Counted from the stretch's first letter, positions 22,177 to 35,038 are shown. The stretch is 64,000 nt of DNA from Papio anubis (GCF_008728515.1 NC_044977.1:1387501-1451500), one strand, 5' to 3'. Notes: generated from the letters alone by a model not told the origin. Made by a program: numbers and translations.

Positions 22177-22699
22177 GGATAGGCGATCCTTGTGAGAAAA
22201 TGCTTAAAAGTTATTTCCACAGAGCCTTCTGCACTTTTTCTCCATGATAGGTAACCTTTTAAAAACCAAGAGAATTAAAAAATACACCACATTTGACTTT
22301 TTATTTTTGTAGTACTGATTTCGGTCACAGCATTCTTGAAAAATTTAAAAACACATTTGCGACTTTTAACCTACTAATCTATTCTTCTAAGACAGCATAA
22401 CAAGAATACCTTGCTTTCAGGTATCTGGGATTATGGTACCACAACCAGGAAGGAGAAACTGAAGGATAAAGGTTAACTTATGATTGGGTTTTCTCAAGAA
22501 GGTTCCAGTATTGGCACAGACATAGGCTATATCTACACCCTTTTCAATTATAAACCAACAGCTCTGCAGAGAGGATATCGTGAATGTTCGCATCTTTACC
22601 TGTCAACACTTCTGAAACCCTTTCAGCACCCTGAGTCTCAGTCTATTCTCGGTCAAAGCATGACCTGCTCACTAAAGCTTTCGTAAGATAATAATTTAA
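22177..22699. other. No recognised feature
   Basis: Unique-looking DNA. The 68-codon frame at 22480-22686 has no recognisable domain or splice context. Confidence 0.45.
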
Positions 22700-23160
22700 T
22701 AAGAAACTCCCAGGCAGAAGACAAAGGAGAAGATTGTGAAGGAGGCCACTGCTAATTTCCCTCTCTACATAATCAGATCAGCACAGCTATCCAGCCAGGA
22801 CTCATAACCCTTAATAAGTCACTCTACTCGATTAAGAGAAATGGATTTTCCTCTGCTGTGGATCATAGTGATTATGATAAATATGGTATCTGCCGTTCAC
22901 TGTGCTCCCCCGCCCACCCCCGTTCGCTGCCGTGTCCATTTGTTTGCAGGACGGCAGGTAAACGAGCTAGAGAGATGACGCCGTGTCATTAACTGCAGTG
23001 GGTATCAGTCCTTTGACAGCTGTGGAATTGAGTGGTCCCGTAGATCAGCCTGGAAGCCCGTCATAAGATGCTTGTGCAGCAATTACACCTCCTGACAACT
23101 CCACCAGCAGCCTTCAACATGCAAAACTCCTGAGTTGTGATTTTTAATTGGAAATATGGA
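22700..23160. promoter_or_regulatory. Candidate conserved non-coding element (inferred)
   Basis: This repeat-free stretch has more balanced composition than its surroundings and clusters sites typical of developmental enhancers. TTTGACAGCTGTGG (23011-23024) combines a MEIS/TGIF-like TGACAG with an E-box CAGCTG. A homeodomain-like CAATTA and several GATA/WGATAR-like words also occur. The idea is inference only; no conservation data were available. Confidence 0.25.
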
Positions 23161-23373
23161 AAGAAAACAGATAGGTGGGAATGACTGTGGTTTGAACTCT
23201 AGTTTTAGGATATGAAGAGTGATGTATAGAGGCCAAAGGGCAACATGCTACCTTCACTAGATTCTAACTGGATCCTAAAGTTATTTGGAGTCTATGGTGG
23301 GTATGTCTTATTTTGATCTCTGTCATCAAATCTAGATTTCCAGAGAAATCAATCTCTTTTCAATTTAATTTAA
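23161..23373. other. No recognised feature
   Basis: Unique-looking DNA leading to the TTA-rich Alu tail. Confidence 0.4.
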
Positions 23374-23682
23374 TTATTATTATTATTATTATTATTTGAG
23401 ACAGGGTTTCTCTCTGTCACCCAGGTTGGAGTGCAGTGATGTGATCTCTGCTCGCTGTCGTCTTGACCTCCCAGGCTCAGGTGATTCTCCCACCTCAGCC
23501 TCCTGAGTAGCTGGGATTACAGGTGTGCCGCCACCACACCCGGCTAATTTTTTTGTATTTTTAGTAGAGAAGGGGTTTTGCTACGTTGCCCAGGCTGCTG
23601 TTGACCTCCTGGAATCTAGCAATCTGCCTGCCTTGACCTCCCAGAGTGTGGGATTTACAGGTGTGAACCACCACGCCTAGCC
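23374..23682 (-). repeat. Older Alu (antisense) with (TTA)n tail
   Basis: A (TTA)n tract (23374-23395), presumably grown from the Alu A-tail, precedes GAGACAGGGTTTCTCTCTGT. The element ends ACCACCACGCCTAGCC. Its many substitutions suggest AluJ/AluS age. Confidence 0.93.
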
Positions 23683-24451
23683 ACAATATCTTAATACGTT
23701 AATGTTGACTGTAGAAATGTTTCTGCCCTTTCTTCTCACTTACCTGAAGAATCTTGAAGGAGTTGGATTTATTTTGAATCATTTTCCATCACTGTACATC
23801 ATTCAATAGTGCTTGATATTTTAACATCAGTAAATAAACAAAAAAACAAAACAGGAAAGTAATATATTCTGTCAGAGCAGAATTATTCTAACTGCTTAAA
23901 GTTTTCATATAAACTTTCCATGTAGCACGTTGAATGTTTGTTTCTATAATTAAGAATACCTAAGATTATTGACTGGATATCTAAAAGGGATTTTATATAG
24001 CACAGTACATAGAGTAGCAATAATAAAGGTGTGGTTTTTTTACTGGTTTTTGCCTTTGTGAATATTTTGGGTTTGGGACATGGTTGTACATATTTCCTGT
24101 TTCTATATTCTACACATAATGTGGATTACAGAATGACAAATTATAGAAAGACCTGAAATATTATTCTTAACTAAGGAGGCAGTAGAGTAATTAAGGAGAC
24201 ATTGAAAAGAGACTTCAGAATTCTTTTCATAAACTAATAGATTTCTTTCTCTTGCTTAAGGTTTTTCTTTGGCCTAAGTCTGACTTAGATTTTTATAAAT
24301 TAGCTTCATCATTAAATACCAATGTACTATTTTTTAATGGTATACTAAATTGTTGCTCCATTTGTGACTATATTCTAATTATATTAGGGAAAATTAATCC
24401 TGTTAATTCATATCTTTTTTATATATGAATGAAAAAGGGCATAAATTATGC
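23683..24451. other. No recognised feature
   Basis: A/T-rich, unique-looking DNA; nothing recognised. Confidence 0.45.
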
Positions 24452-25066
24452 TTTTTTTATTTTTATTTTTTAGAAATAGGGTTTTGCTCTGTCACACAGG
24501 CTGCATTGAAGTAGTGCAATCATAGCTCACTACAGCCTCAAACTTTTGGGAAGTAATCCTCCAACCTTAGCCTCCCCAGTAGCTGGGACTACAAGCATGT
24601 GCCACTATACCCAATTAAGTTTTTTTTTTTTTCCCCCCGAGACCGAGTCTTACCCTGTCACCAGGCTGGAGTGCAGTGGTATGGTCTTGGCTCGCTGCAA
24701 CCTCCACCTCCCTGGTTCAAGTGATTCTCCTGCCTCGGCCTCCCGAGTAGCTGGGACTACAGGCGCGCACCACCATGCCCAGCTAATTTTTATGTTTTTA
24801 GTAGAGACAGGATTTCACCATGTTGGCCAGGATGATCTCGATCTCCTGACCTTGTGATCCGCCTGCCTTGGCCTCCCGAAGTGCTGGGATTACAGGCCTG
24901 AGCCACTGCGCCCAGCCACACCTAGTTAATTTTTTAAATTATTTTTTGTAGAGACAGGGTGTTGCTATGCTACCCAGGCTGGTCTTAAACTCCTAGCCTC
25001 AAGCAGTCCTCCCACTTTGGAATCCCAGAGTGCTGGGACTTCAGGAGTGAGCCTCTGCATCCAGCC
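24452..25066 (-). repeat. AluJ-like (antisense), split by a younger Alu
   Basis: The left part (24452-24619) reads TTTTGCTCTGTCACACAGGC and AGCTGGGACTACAAGCATGT. After the inner element it resumes at TAATTTTTTAAATTATTTTT, then GGGTGTTGCTATGCTACCCA, ending CTGCATCCAGCC. High divergence indicates an old AluJ-type copy. Confidence 0.9.
24620..24917 (-). repeat. AluS/AluY (antisense) nested in AluJ
   Basis: A T-run then CCCCCCGAGACCGAGTCTTA leads into a complete Alu ending CTGCGCCCAGCC. It is inserted in the middle A-rich region of the older Alu. Approximate flanks ACCCAATTAA and ACCTAGTTAA could be decayed target duplications. The 103-codon frame 24546-24857 spans both Alus and is an artefact. 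Confidence 0.93.
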
Positions 25067-25240
25067 TCTTTTCTAATTTTAAAGATGAACTGGAGAGTTT
25101 CACTGTGTTCTCATTACTCTTATTGAAGAGTCTAATCTCCTTTAAAGTAACTTTAGTGTTGCTACTTCTTAGCTTTTCTCAAGAAAAGAAAGCCATCACA
25201 GTGGAATTTAATGATTTTTTAATCTTTTTTTAAATTATAT

Positions 25241-25551
25241 TTTATTATTATTATTATTATTATTTTTTTGAGACAGGGTTTTGCTCTTGTTGTCCAGGCT
25301 GGAGTGCAGTGGCACGATCTCGGCTCACCGCAACCTGCGCCTCCCAGGCTCAAGTGATTCCCCTGCCTCAGCCTCCCGAATAGCTGGGATTACAGGCGTG
25401 CGCCACCACGCCCGGCTAATTTTGTATGTTCAGTAGAGACGGGGTTTCTCCATGTTGGTCAGGCTGGTCTCGAACTCCTGACCTCAGGTGATCTGCCCGC
25501 CTCAGCCTCCCAAAGTGCTGCGATTACAGGCGTGAGCCAGGACGCCCGGCC
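25241..25551 (-). repeat. AluS-like (antisense) with (TTA)n tail
   Basis: A (TTA)n tract (about 25241-25263) and a T-run precede GAGACAGGGTTTTGCTCTTG. The element ends GGACGCCCGGCC. This is the second TTA-tailed Alu within 2 kb. Confidence 0.95.
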
Positions 25552-27600
25552 GTATATATAACATCTTAAACACATTTAATTTTTCTTTAATTTGCATTTA
25601 ACTTTTTGTCCCTTGAGAAATAACAAACAAAATGATGATAAAAGTTGTGAAAACTCTGGCTCTACCCCCACTGATTCTGAGGGACATTCTCCTGTTATCC
25701 AGGGGATTCTAATTGTACAGTCTGTTGAGCGCAGACAAGTCTGTGCTTGAGAGAAACTCTCCAAATGGCTGCCTGCCTGTAAGAGACAGCAAGGAAATGC
25801 AAGGGAGGAGACACATTTTGTTCAGTTCTGTCTGCATAAGCCTGAAACTTTATGTATAGAAATACAGCCAAATATATTCATAATCATCTCTTAGAGCTTG
25901 GCCATCCCAGTATCTTCAGTTCTGTGACCTAGACAAGGAAGGTCATTGGTGCAGCCCTTCCAAGCAAACACAGTTAAATTTAAGACATTTTTTTTTTTTG
26001 CAATATGCCAGACACAGTGGTAAACGTGTAATGTGAAGATCGCCCTGACATTCGTTTGAATCTGACCAGGTACCAGGAACTTTCCTTCGTATTATCCAAA
26101 GCATTTCTCTTGCAATTCACTCTTTCTTAGCCTTTATAATAAGAGTTGATTATTTGAAAGTATGGTCCAATTATCCTTACCAGCACTATAAGCAATTTTC
26201 GTTTCTCACTAGTTTTCATTTGCTTTTCATTTTTTGCAATGAAACCCATCACAAGCTATTGACCTACTACTATTTTAAGTTTAATTGACCTACTACAATT
26301 ATTTTCTATTTTATTTGTGATATTTTGTGAAAATACAATTAATTGCTCATATTATCAGTGATAGTACAATGTATCATCATTCCTACCACACACTGTTAAT
26401 TTACCAAACTACTTAAATCTGATTTATGGATTTTTTTTCTCAATAGTAGTTTAGATGCCATCGTACTTTCAAGATGTTGAGAGAATCATGAACAGAGAAG
26501 TTCCTTTCAAATGAAAAATGCAATTGTCACAGAATCTCTAATGTATCCAGGTTAGAATATTCAAAAATATATATTCTTATTAGAGAGGCATCATGGGATG
26601 TGATAAGCAGGAAACAGAGACACTGATTGTGAATAGATAAAAGGATTCACATATGTCTAAAAGCTTTTAAATAAAATACGCAGAGTGAGTTTTTAAAATT
26701 TTTTTCCTCTTTATCCCTTGTTTAATGTTTCGTTTTAGTTCTAAGTCAATCGTACAACTAATAACAGATATGAAAAGACTTGGGATAATTGTCTCTGTGT
26801 TCTTTGTGCCGTAATTTAAAGTGGCCAGAGGCAAGCAAGTGGAATAAACAGGACAATTGCAGAGTTGATGGAGGATTAGGCCAATTGCAGCTTCCACACT
26901 TAGGGAGGAGAAAACATCCTCATGAATATGAGATTGGAAGTGTCTCGCTGTGAGAAAGGAAAAAAAACAAAAAACAAAAAAACAAAAAAACCCCCACGTG
27001 TGGCTCTGGCTCTGTGTTGTAAAGCACGAGGGTCTCTGTGCTAGACCATGACTTAGCAACTGAGCTGTTTTTAAAAGTATTTATGTTATAAGAATTTATT
27101 ATATAATTATACTCTATTGAAGCTAAAATAGGAGCAATCTGGCCAGTTCTAATCACTGAATCTATAGGACAATTTGAGTCGAGATGAAACAAAAACAGCA
27201 GTAGAGGAAAATGTTAAGAGTTTAAAGTTAATGTTACTGACAGTTGATCTGATTATGCTTAAGACTGTGGAGTTGGAGACAAGCTGCTTCCCACTTCCCG
27301 ATTTAAAAAAATTGAAAAATTTTATTTTATATAAATTTCTGATGTTGAAAACCTTGTATTATACCCCCCAAATCTGAACGTTTTAACAAAAGGAAAGATC
27401 TCCTTCCATGTACTTTATTCCATGAATACACTCCATTCATATTTGAATATTATGAAATTTTAAATTCAATAGTGGATTGTACTTGGAACAGTTCATCAAG
27501 CCAGCCATTTACCTAGGGTGTTTTAATACTAAGCAGCCTTGCAGCCGTTTTCAGAGCCTACTAATAAAAATATGATTTACTGCCTAAAGTTTCTTTTTGA
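25552..27600. other. Mostly unique DNA with an A-rich tract
   Basis: A (CAAAAAA)n tract lies at about 26958-26990 and explains the Phe-rich minus frames at 26667-27192. A short ATATGCCAGACACAGTGGTA near 26003 recalls antisense L2. Nothing else is recognised. Confidence 0.5.
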
Positions 27601-30600
27601 ATCCTGCATTACTTGTCTGATTTGGAAGTGTGGTATATAACACAGATAGGAAACCAGGTCAAAGTGAACAGTTCATAGCTGTGAAGATCAGTGCACGCTC
27701 ACGGCAGAACAATTTTCAGAGTATGTTGGTATTATTACCATTTTGCACTTTCCAATAAAACGTTTTGTTCATGTAGGCTGTATCTTCTGCATTCAGGCTT
27801 TAAAATGACCTTTCATCCCCACTTTCTCTGAAGTTGGACAGCAGCCGCAGTAGCAGCTGCCTCTTTAGTCACTTTGCTTCCCCTCATTTTGATAATTATG
27901 AGCAAAGGTCAATCATTTTCCCATCAAGGCAAATCCTGACAACCCCACATGTCAGAGCCTAAGTTATAGATGACATGCTTGTCAACACCAAAACTCAGAG
28001 AGTATATCTTTACCTCCTCATGACCAGCTGAAAGTCAAAACCCTACTGCAAACCAGAGGCAGGAGGGGATGAGGGAAAGGTGGCTGTTTGCCCTGACTTT
28101 GTCAACTGCAGACGTAGTTCCAGGGAGATTTTTGTAATTTTAAACTCTATAAATGAACAATTACATTCCACTTGATAAACATGAACTGTGAGCATCCTGA
28201 TTGAATGCAAATGCTTCTGTTAGCAGCATGACCTTGTAGTGCCTTAGACGGAGAGGCTTTAGTTTTATTGTGGTGATTGTTCTTAAACCTAGCTGAGTTT
28301 TTTAGATTAAGATGAAATGTTTTAAAGCTGGGAGGGTGGGCAAATAATGATCTTTTAAAATAATACCTAGATTCTGGGTGAACTAAAAGCCTGGCTAGGA
28401 CCATTATAAGAATACAGACCCTCAATTCAGTTCAGTAAACACTGAAGGGATAAGGAAGATACATTTTATTTATATTATGAAATTTGATATTAAATTTGCA
28501 CTGCTCAGATTACATCAGATATTGATTTACATTCAATTGCGTAATACCTCCCAGTATCCCTAGAATCATCATTCAAATAAATATGCATTATTGAGGATGG
28601 TGGTAACTGGGTGCTAAAAGCCTAGGTCAAGCAAATCACAGAACCATCTGCAATGGAGAGTTTGTGCTCCGGGGTCCTAGGGTATTTGAATTTCTGACCA
28701 TCTATCAACGTATTACCTACATGTACCTTCAATACTCCCAACACTTTGTCCTCCCAGAATATGATGTGAGGTTAAAATTTAGCTCAGGGTCCCAATTTAA
28801 TACCTACTCATGGCATCCCTTTCTTTATATAATCAAACATTTCTGTAAAATTCTTTGGATAATTTTATTACAAATACTTTTTAAGGGCTTTCTGTTGCAA
28901 AGAAACATGTAATAACTCTTCTTTTTCTTGTTAGAACAATAATAAATCCTCCTATACAGTAAATCATTACCTCCTCACTTCTCACTTGTTTAAATCGAAA
29001 TTTTTATTTACTGCATTCTATGAGTGTCAGATAGTGAGTTACTTACAAGTATGCTGTGATAAATTGATAATAGGACGGTCATTCTCAGGATGAAATAAAA
29101 CATTACTTTCCAAGAAAGTTATGACCCAGTGTGATAATTTAGGATTACAAAGAAAGTGTATGAAGTATTTCCTGAAATGAGCAATGTAATCTGATCTTAC
29201 AGCAAGTAATATTTATCCCAGATTCTTGAGAATTAAAGTCTGCATAGAAATGGAATGAGTTGTGAGTCTGATTCTGTGTTCTAACTGAGCAGTACTTATT
29301 ATTTCCTTTATATGCGAAGTTGGAACGTACATAGGAAGCCCGTATAGTAGGCTTATAACAGATGTACTTATTTTATAAACAGCCATATCCTTGGACATAT
29401 ATCTCTTCAGGCAGAAAGACCTACTGTTGGTCACACTCCTAAAGACCATTGCTTTGCTTGTCTTCTGCTCTGGTCCATTGCCTTGATGCCTACATTCCAG
29501 TTGTTCACCTTCCGTGATTCCCAGAAGAAGGGAGTCAAAGGCTGGCAAATGCACAGGTGTTTTGTCACCTTTCTTACATCCTACCCCCTCTCAGTTGTTC
29601 ATTATGGTAATGGCACTTTGTGATGTGCAATTTCTGGATTTATGACCCATTCTTGATAAGCGGGAATCCGGACTGCGTGTGCATCTTTGATAAGGTTCTA
29701 ATTGGATAGCGGTGACCTTTCTGGATGTAATTCTGGGAGGAAGATTAAAAAGCAGTCCAGAAAGTGACAGGTTTGGGACAATAACGTATGAATTCGGTTC
29801 TGCTGGCAGGCAAGAGATGTAAGCTGTGATAAATTAGAGGCAAACCAAACAAGCTTACTGAATGATTTTTCATTTCTGCTACATCCTTGGGTAAAAGCCT
29901 ATTGTAGGAATTGCACTAATACTACTGTATTCCTCTAGCCATGTGTTAAGACTACTTTTTTACTAATTGCAGAAACTGGCAAATTCTTCCGTTAAGGTAG
30001 TTTTACAGTAACCAAAGGCTGCATACTCAATAGGGGCTCCATTTTGCATACTTGTGCTGTCTCATACATTGAACAGTCAGTGAGCATTTGGAAGAGAGTC
30101 ATCTAAACTCATAAAAACCTCTCTCTGTGTCTCTCTCTTTCCTTCCACCCCCTTTCTCATATTCATATGAAAAGCTATTAGAAATTTCCATATATACACC
30201 CAAATCCTGAGGACACCTTTTCCAAATTAAGAGATTTAAAGATGGATTCTAAAAGAGAATCCATTTAACAAGGAAACTTGTTAATACACTGTCATTAATA
30301 TTCTTCCATATTTGATAAAGTCTTAAACTCTTAATATATTTTCCATGTTGAATATATAGCGGAAATACACTTGTGTAGATACTTATGTTTATTACATATT
30401 TAAAAGACAAGAACACATACACTGACGTGGAAGCACATGAACCCCTTCAGAGAAAGACAGACAAAGATTTGTTTTCCTCCAAAGTGATACTTCTGAGGAG
30501 TGCTAATATTTAATAACCTAATCTTAAGGACATTACTATAATAAAGGCTAAAAAGCAGTTTTGTCAGTTGGCTTTGTAAATCTGTCTTCTTTGCTATTGG

Positions 30601-31021
30601 AGCCTGTTGCTTATACACACATGGAATACAAAATAAATTGTCCATGTAGCAGGCAAATCAATACGTGGGTGTCCCTACCAGGATTAATCATGGGAGGAGT
30701 TCCGGCACCACTGGCACATGGGTGCATTCAGGGTGCACAGGGCCTATTACTTTTGTATCTGCCTTTAGAGAGAATCCTCTAGAGCTTGCTACAAGGGGAG
30801 GAGGAGGCAGCTACCTCTTCTGAGGGCCTGAGGTAGGTCAGACACCAGGCTATAGGCATGTGCACGTAGAGTTCTGTTCCAGCCTCAGTGCAACGCAGGG
30901 ACCTGTCGCTAGAAGTCCTGTTTTTACAAGTGAAAAGACAAATGTGTCTCCCTACCACTTCCTCAGCACAAAGTCTGGCACCCAGCAGTCACTCTGTCAA
31001 AGGGAAACAAAATGAATAAGG
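27601..31021. other. Mostly unique DNA
   Basis: No gene or confident repeat. The 113-codon minus frame at 29213-29554 and others have no recognisable domain. Repeat-free stretches near 27640-28110 could be regulatory, but I see no decisive motif. Confidence 0.4.
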
Positions 31022-31112
31022 CCGGGAGAAATGAAGTAACTCACCTAAGATTGTACTAATTGAAAGCCCAGCAAATCCAGATTTGAGTCGGACTCTGTGT
31101 GTCTTAACACAA
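31022..31112 (-). repeat. MIR fragment (antisense)
   Basis: GAAATGAAGTAACTCACCTA, then AGATTGTACTAATTG, then CCAGATTTGAGTCGGACTCT follow the antisense MIR order (GAAGTAACTTGCCCAAGGTCACACAGC ... GGATTCGAACCC ... CTGACTC). Confidence 0.7.
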
Positions 31113-31215
31113 GCAAACAAGCCAATACACAAAAAGCAAACTGCCAGCTGCAGTACCTTATGACAGTTTTGCAACTTACCTGCCAGACACCATTTTGTTA
31201 GACAACAGCTTTTTT

Positions 31216-31512
31216 TTTTTTTCTTTTTTTGAAACGGAGTTTCGCTCTTGTCGCCCAGGCTGGAGTGAGCGGCGCCATCTTGGCTCCCTGCAAGCTCCGC
31301 CCCCCGGGTTCCCGCCATTCTCCTGCCTCAGCCTCCCGAGGAGCTGGGACCACAGGCGCCGCCACCGGAACCCGGCTAATTTTTTGTATTTTTAGTAGAG
31401 ACGGGGTTTCACCGTGTTAGCCAGGATGGTCTCCATCTCCTGACCTCGTGATCCGCCCGCCTCGGCCTCCCAAAGTGCTGGGATTACAGGCCTGAGCCAC
31501 TGTGCCCGGCCC
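31216..31512 (-). repeat. AluY (antisense), Old World monkey-type sublineage, 11-bp TSD
   Basis: ACAGCTTTTTT is repeated at 31205-31215 and 31514-31524. The body shares GTGAGCGGCGCCATCTTGGC, GGGTTCCCGCCATT and GAGGAGCTGGGACCACAG with four other copies in the window. It lies against an L1M-like 3' fragment (31513-31565). Confidence 0.95.
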
Positions 31513-31565
31513 CACAGCTTTTTTGAAGTATAATTCGTGTACCACACAACTTATCCATGTAAAGT
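31513..31565 (-). repeat. Short L1M 3'-end remnant (antisense)
   Basis: CTTTTTTGAAGTATAATTCG and CTTATCCATGTAAAGTGT recall the antisense L1M end (CTTTATTGAGATATAATTCACATACCAT ... CATTTAAAGTGTA). It is only about 50 bp. Confidence 0.5.
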
Positions 31566-33989
31566 GTCAGACATCACTTTAATATTTATATTTTATACTT
31601 ATTATTAAATCAGTATATATAAAATCATAATGCCTCTTCTTTTAGCTGTGTTTAATCCTTACGGACTGAAGACCTGTTCATTTTTAACCTAGAGAAAGTA
31701 GAGTCCAGAGTATTTTTTTCACTTGAAATCAGTAGTGCCTATTTTTGCCAAATTTTTTGATTCCTAATTATTGCTATTCTTCCAGCATTTCTCTGACATC
31801 CATCATTTCTTGCCCATTTTTTTTCATATTTTTTACTATATCAGTGCCTTCATATTTTTACCATACTGGTGTGTCAGGCACTGGGACTGTTCTTAGAAGC
31901 ACTAGACTAGAGGTTTTGCTACTCTATTCCGCTCCGTAAACTTACTGACAATTTAATTGTCCTGAAACATTTACTTTCTCCATGACACGTGCTATTCTTG
32001 AAATAATTATATCAGGTAAAATTAAAAAGAAAGGCCTTCAATGACTGTCAGTGTCCTGCATGATCCGATCTTACCTTGTTTAGAAAACCTTTCGCTTCGT
32101 AATTCCTATCCAAAAAATGCCTTTTCTACACAGACCAGCCACTTACTGTCTCACTTACAGTAATGTTTATTTCTAACTTTGTGGCTTATCTGACTTGTTT
32201 AACCAGTTAATTGTCCCTTTTACTTCCCTAATAAATATGACCCAGGATGAGAATTAAATAGTATTTCCTTTATCAAGTCTTACTCTCCCACACATTCTCC
32301 TAATACCTTTGCCTGCCTTGAAATCCTACTGGGCTTGCAATTTGTCCCCCATATTTAACTCTTGGCAGACAGTGGTCCCATATTTTTTTCCTCATGAGTA
32401 TTTCATATGTGGACATCTTGACTCTCTAACAATTTTAAATTTCTTGAGAATCTGTTCCATGCCTGATTTCTCCCCCAGCAGCTTTCTACCCTCTTTGCAG
32501 TATGTTCTTCTTAAAATAATACGTTTTGGTTTGTCTCAACTATATATAAAATGCACATGCATATGTATATAGTTTTGTTTGAAAAGAAAAAAGATTTACA
32601 ATTTATTTAAACTTTGTAAACTTCAAATAAAATATTGAAGCAACTACATTAACTCACATTTGAAAGGACTCTACTGATGAAAAATATGACAAGTATATGG
32701 CACTGGGATTCTAATGTAAAGTTAATCACTAAGTTTTAGAAATTAAGCTGACTGGGAGAAGGAGGTGTAGATAAGTAGACTTTTCATGAATTCCAAGGTA
32801 CATGCTTTTGTGATAAATATAATTTTGTTTTCCATCAGGCCTCAAACACCAGATAGTTGTGGGCCTTGTGAAATAATTTTTTATTAATGCCTTGCCAAGT
32901 GGAACATGATGATAAAAATGGACAGTTGCTACTTCTCTCATCATTTTTTGTCTTATTTTAATCTCTCTAAAGGTAAAAACATATATTATGATAGGAAGTT
33001 GTGAGTGGCTCTGGGACATTTTTTTTTGTCATTTGCTTTTAAATGTTAATATTGTATATAATGAAGGTACTTAGATTCAAATTGAAATGAATAAAGTTAA
33101 TTGGCTTTATACCTGGCTTACAGTTTGGAGTCTCTATGATAGATACGTGGAGAGTGACTAGTGTACTTTAGCTGCATGTGCATGGGCTGAATGGATAATA
33201 TGAAGATTACATTTTTATGGGAGTCTGGCAAAGGAGTTCTAAGTAAAAGTGGCCTGTGAGCCTTAAAAAAGTATTAAAATAAAATAAGATGAAAATTGAT
33301 TTCTGAGAAACATGTTTGAAGTTTGAACCTTCTGGCTGTAACAATTATGGTTAACAAAAAATGTATATTTATATTTTCAAGGATATTACTGTAATTCCTT
33401 GTAGCTAATGCTCTGAAAGAACTGCCGTGTTTTAAGTCATGTCTTTCAGCTTTTGTTGTTGTTGTTGTTGTTGTTGTTGTTTTTATGACATGAAGTTCTA
33501 AATAACTTTATACAATTAACAGAGACATTATTTTTAAATGTTAACTAGGCTAGGTTAATACTGTTTAGGATTTTATGTGTTTTAACATATTCCCACATAC
33601 TCTAAAAATTAAACAAACTATAGAACTATGATGGATCTAGTGAGGTAGCACTTTTCTTGGTTTAATGTCATTTTTTTTTTTTTTAACCTCCATCACACAT
33701 CAACTGAATGAGATAATTGATGGAAAGACTTGAAATAAGTATGGCATAAACACATCAGTGTATGTGTTGCTAGAAAAGATCTTTTTCTGTCACAGTAAAT
33801 GCCATGGTAAAATTCTTATTTTCTAATTAATATTCTCTCATGTTAACAATCTAACAGCATGCTTATTCATTTGTTCTTAAGTCCAGTATGACATTATTGC
33901 TGTTTATTCATTGAACATTGGCTGTGGTCTGAGACACTTGGTATCTTGAGTTTCTGAGTTGGTACTGTCATGCTCTTAACCTGCCTAAG
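31566..33989. other. Mostly unique A/T-rich DNA
   Basis: Contains a (TTG)n microsatellite at about 33454-33481 and a T-run at about 33670-33684. Short frames have no recognisable domain. Confidence 0.5.
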
Positions 33990-34440
33990 GTGGTGATTAG
34001 AAAGCACAGTTACAGCTGCTGCTCAAGTCATCTGAAAATTTCCTTCCTGCTACTTAAATGTTACAGGGTAGAGGCCATTAGTTCTTCTACAAGCTACAAA
34101 CTCCCAGCCTGCTGCCATGTCATGAAGCCAGAGAAATCAAAAAGCCACCTGCTGACCCTCCCTATTGTCTGGGCTTGTCGTCTTCTATCAGTAGTGTGCC
34201 ACAATCAGCGAGATACACATGTACCTTCTGCCTGTTCAGGCTTTGGCGGCCCCCTGCTCCCTGCACCTGTTTGCTTATACATGAGCTGTGCGTGTTTGAA
34301 TTTAAATCGACACAGGAGGGTGGAGCGAGGGAGGAAGGGCGATGCCTCTGTCAGCCACGGTTCATTACGACGGAGGAGCCAAACCCAGCGCACAGGGAAA
34401 CAAGGAGGCCTGATAACATGGTAGTGGGGGACAAAAGATG
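33990..34440. promoter_or_regulatory. Candidate conserved non-coding element (inferred)
   Basis: A repeat-free, relatively G/C-balanced island in A/T-rich surroundings. It carries a SOX-like CCCTATTGTCTGG, E-boxes (CACCTG twice) and a CpG-containing 3' part around 34320-34400. A 144-codon plus frame (33990-34424) and an 88-codon frame (34175-34441) overlap it. Neither resembles a known protein, and the overlap of frames argues against coding. The regulatory role is inference. Confidence 0.25.
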
Positions 34441-34711
34441 AGTTTTCTCTGCGGGAACCATTTTTCCCCCTTTTAAAGTTGAATGGGGTGGGTGATTATT
34501 AAGACAAGGTTAATAATCATTTTGATTATCATATCTATCAATAGATGATATCTTTAATTACATAGAGAATTATAAATCAGATGATGAATTGTTACCTGGG
34601 TCTTTTCCAAAGTTACCTTTGCTTGATATCTTCCAAAGATGGCATTGCAAAAAATTGTCTAATTTATCAAAGAAACAACACAAAATTCAGGCATGCATAC
34701 ATGTGTAGCAA
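34441..34711. other. No recognised feature
   Basis: A/T-rich, unique-looking. Confidence 0.4.
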
Positions 34712-34722
34712 GGCCAAGATTT

Positions 34723-35038
34723 GGACGGGCATGGTGGCTCACGATTGTAATCCCAGCACTTTGGGAGGCCGAGACGGACAGATCACCTGAGGTGAGGAGT
34801 TTGAGACCAGCTTGGCCAACATAGTAAAACCCCGTCTCTACTAAAAACATAACAAATTAGTTGGGTGTGGTGACACATGCCTGTAGTCCCAGCTACTCGA
34901 GAGGCTGAGGCACGAGAATCACCTGAACCCAGGAGGCAGAAGTTGCGGTGAGCCAAAATTGCGCCACTGCCCTCCAAACTGGGTGACAGAGGGAGACTCT
35001 GTCTCAAAAAACAAAAAACCAAACAAAACAAGAAAAAC
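34723..35038 (+). repeat. AluS-like (sense) with 11-bp TSD
   Basis: GGCCAAGATTT is duplicated exactly at 34712-34722 and 35039-35049. The element starts GGACGGGCATGGTGGCTCAC and ends in an A-rich CAAAAAACCAAAC tail. Confidence 0.95.

Noticed and set aside
24546..24857. 103-codon plus-strand frame
   Set aside because: It lies across an antisense AluJ and the Alu inserted in it.
26667..27059. 130-codon minus-strand frame
   Set aside because: Part of it reads through a (CAAAAAA)n tract and the rest has no recognisable domain.
29213..29554. 113-codon minus-strand frame
   Set aside because: No recognisable domain or gene structure; length is compatible with chance in 64 kb.
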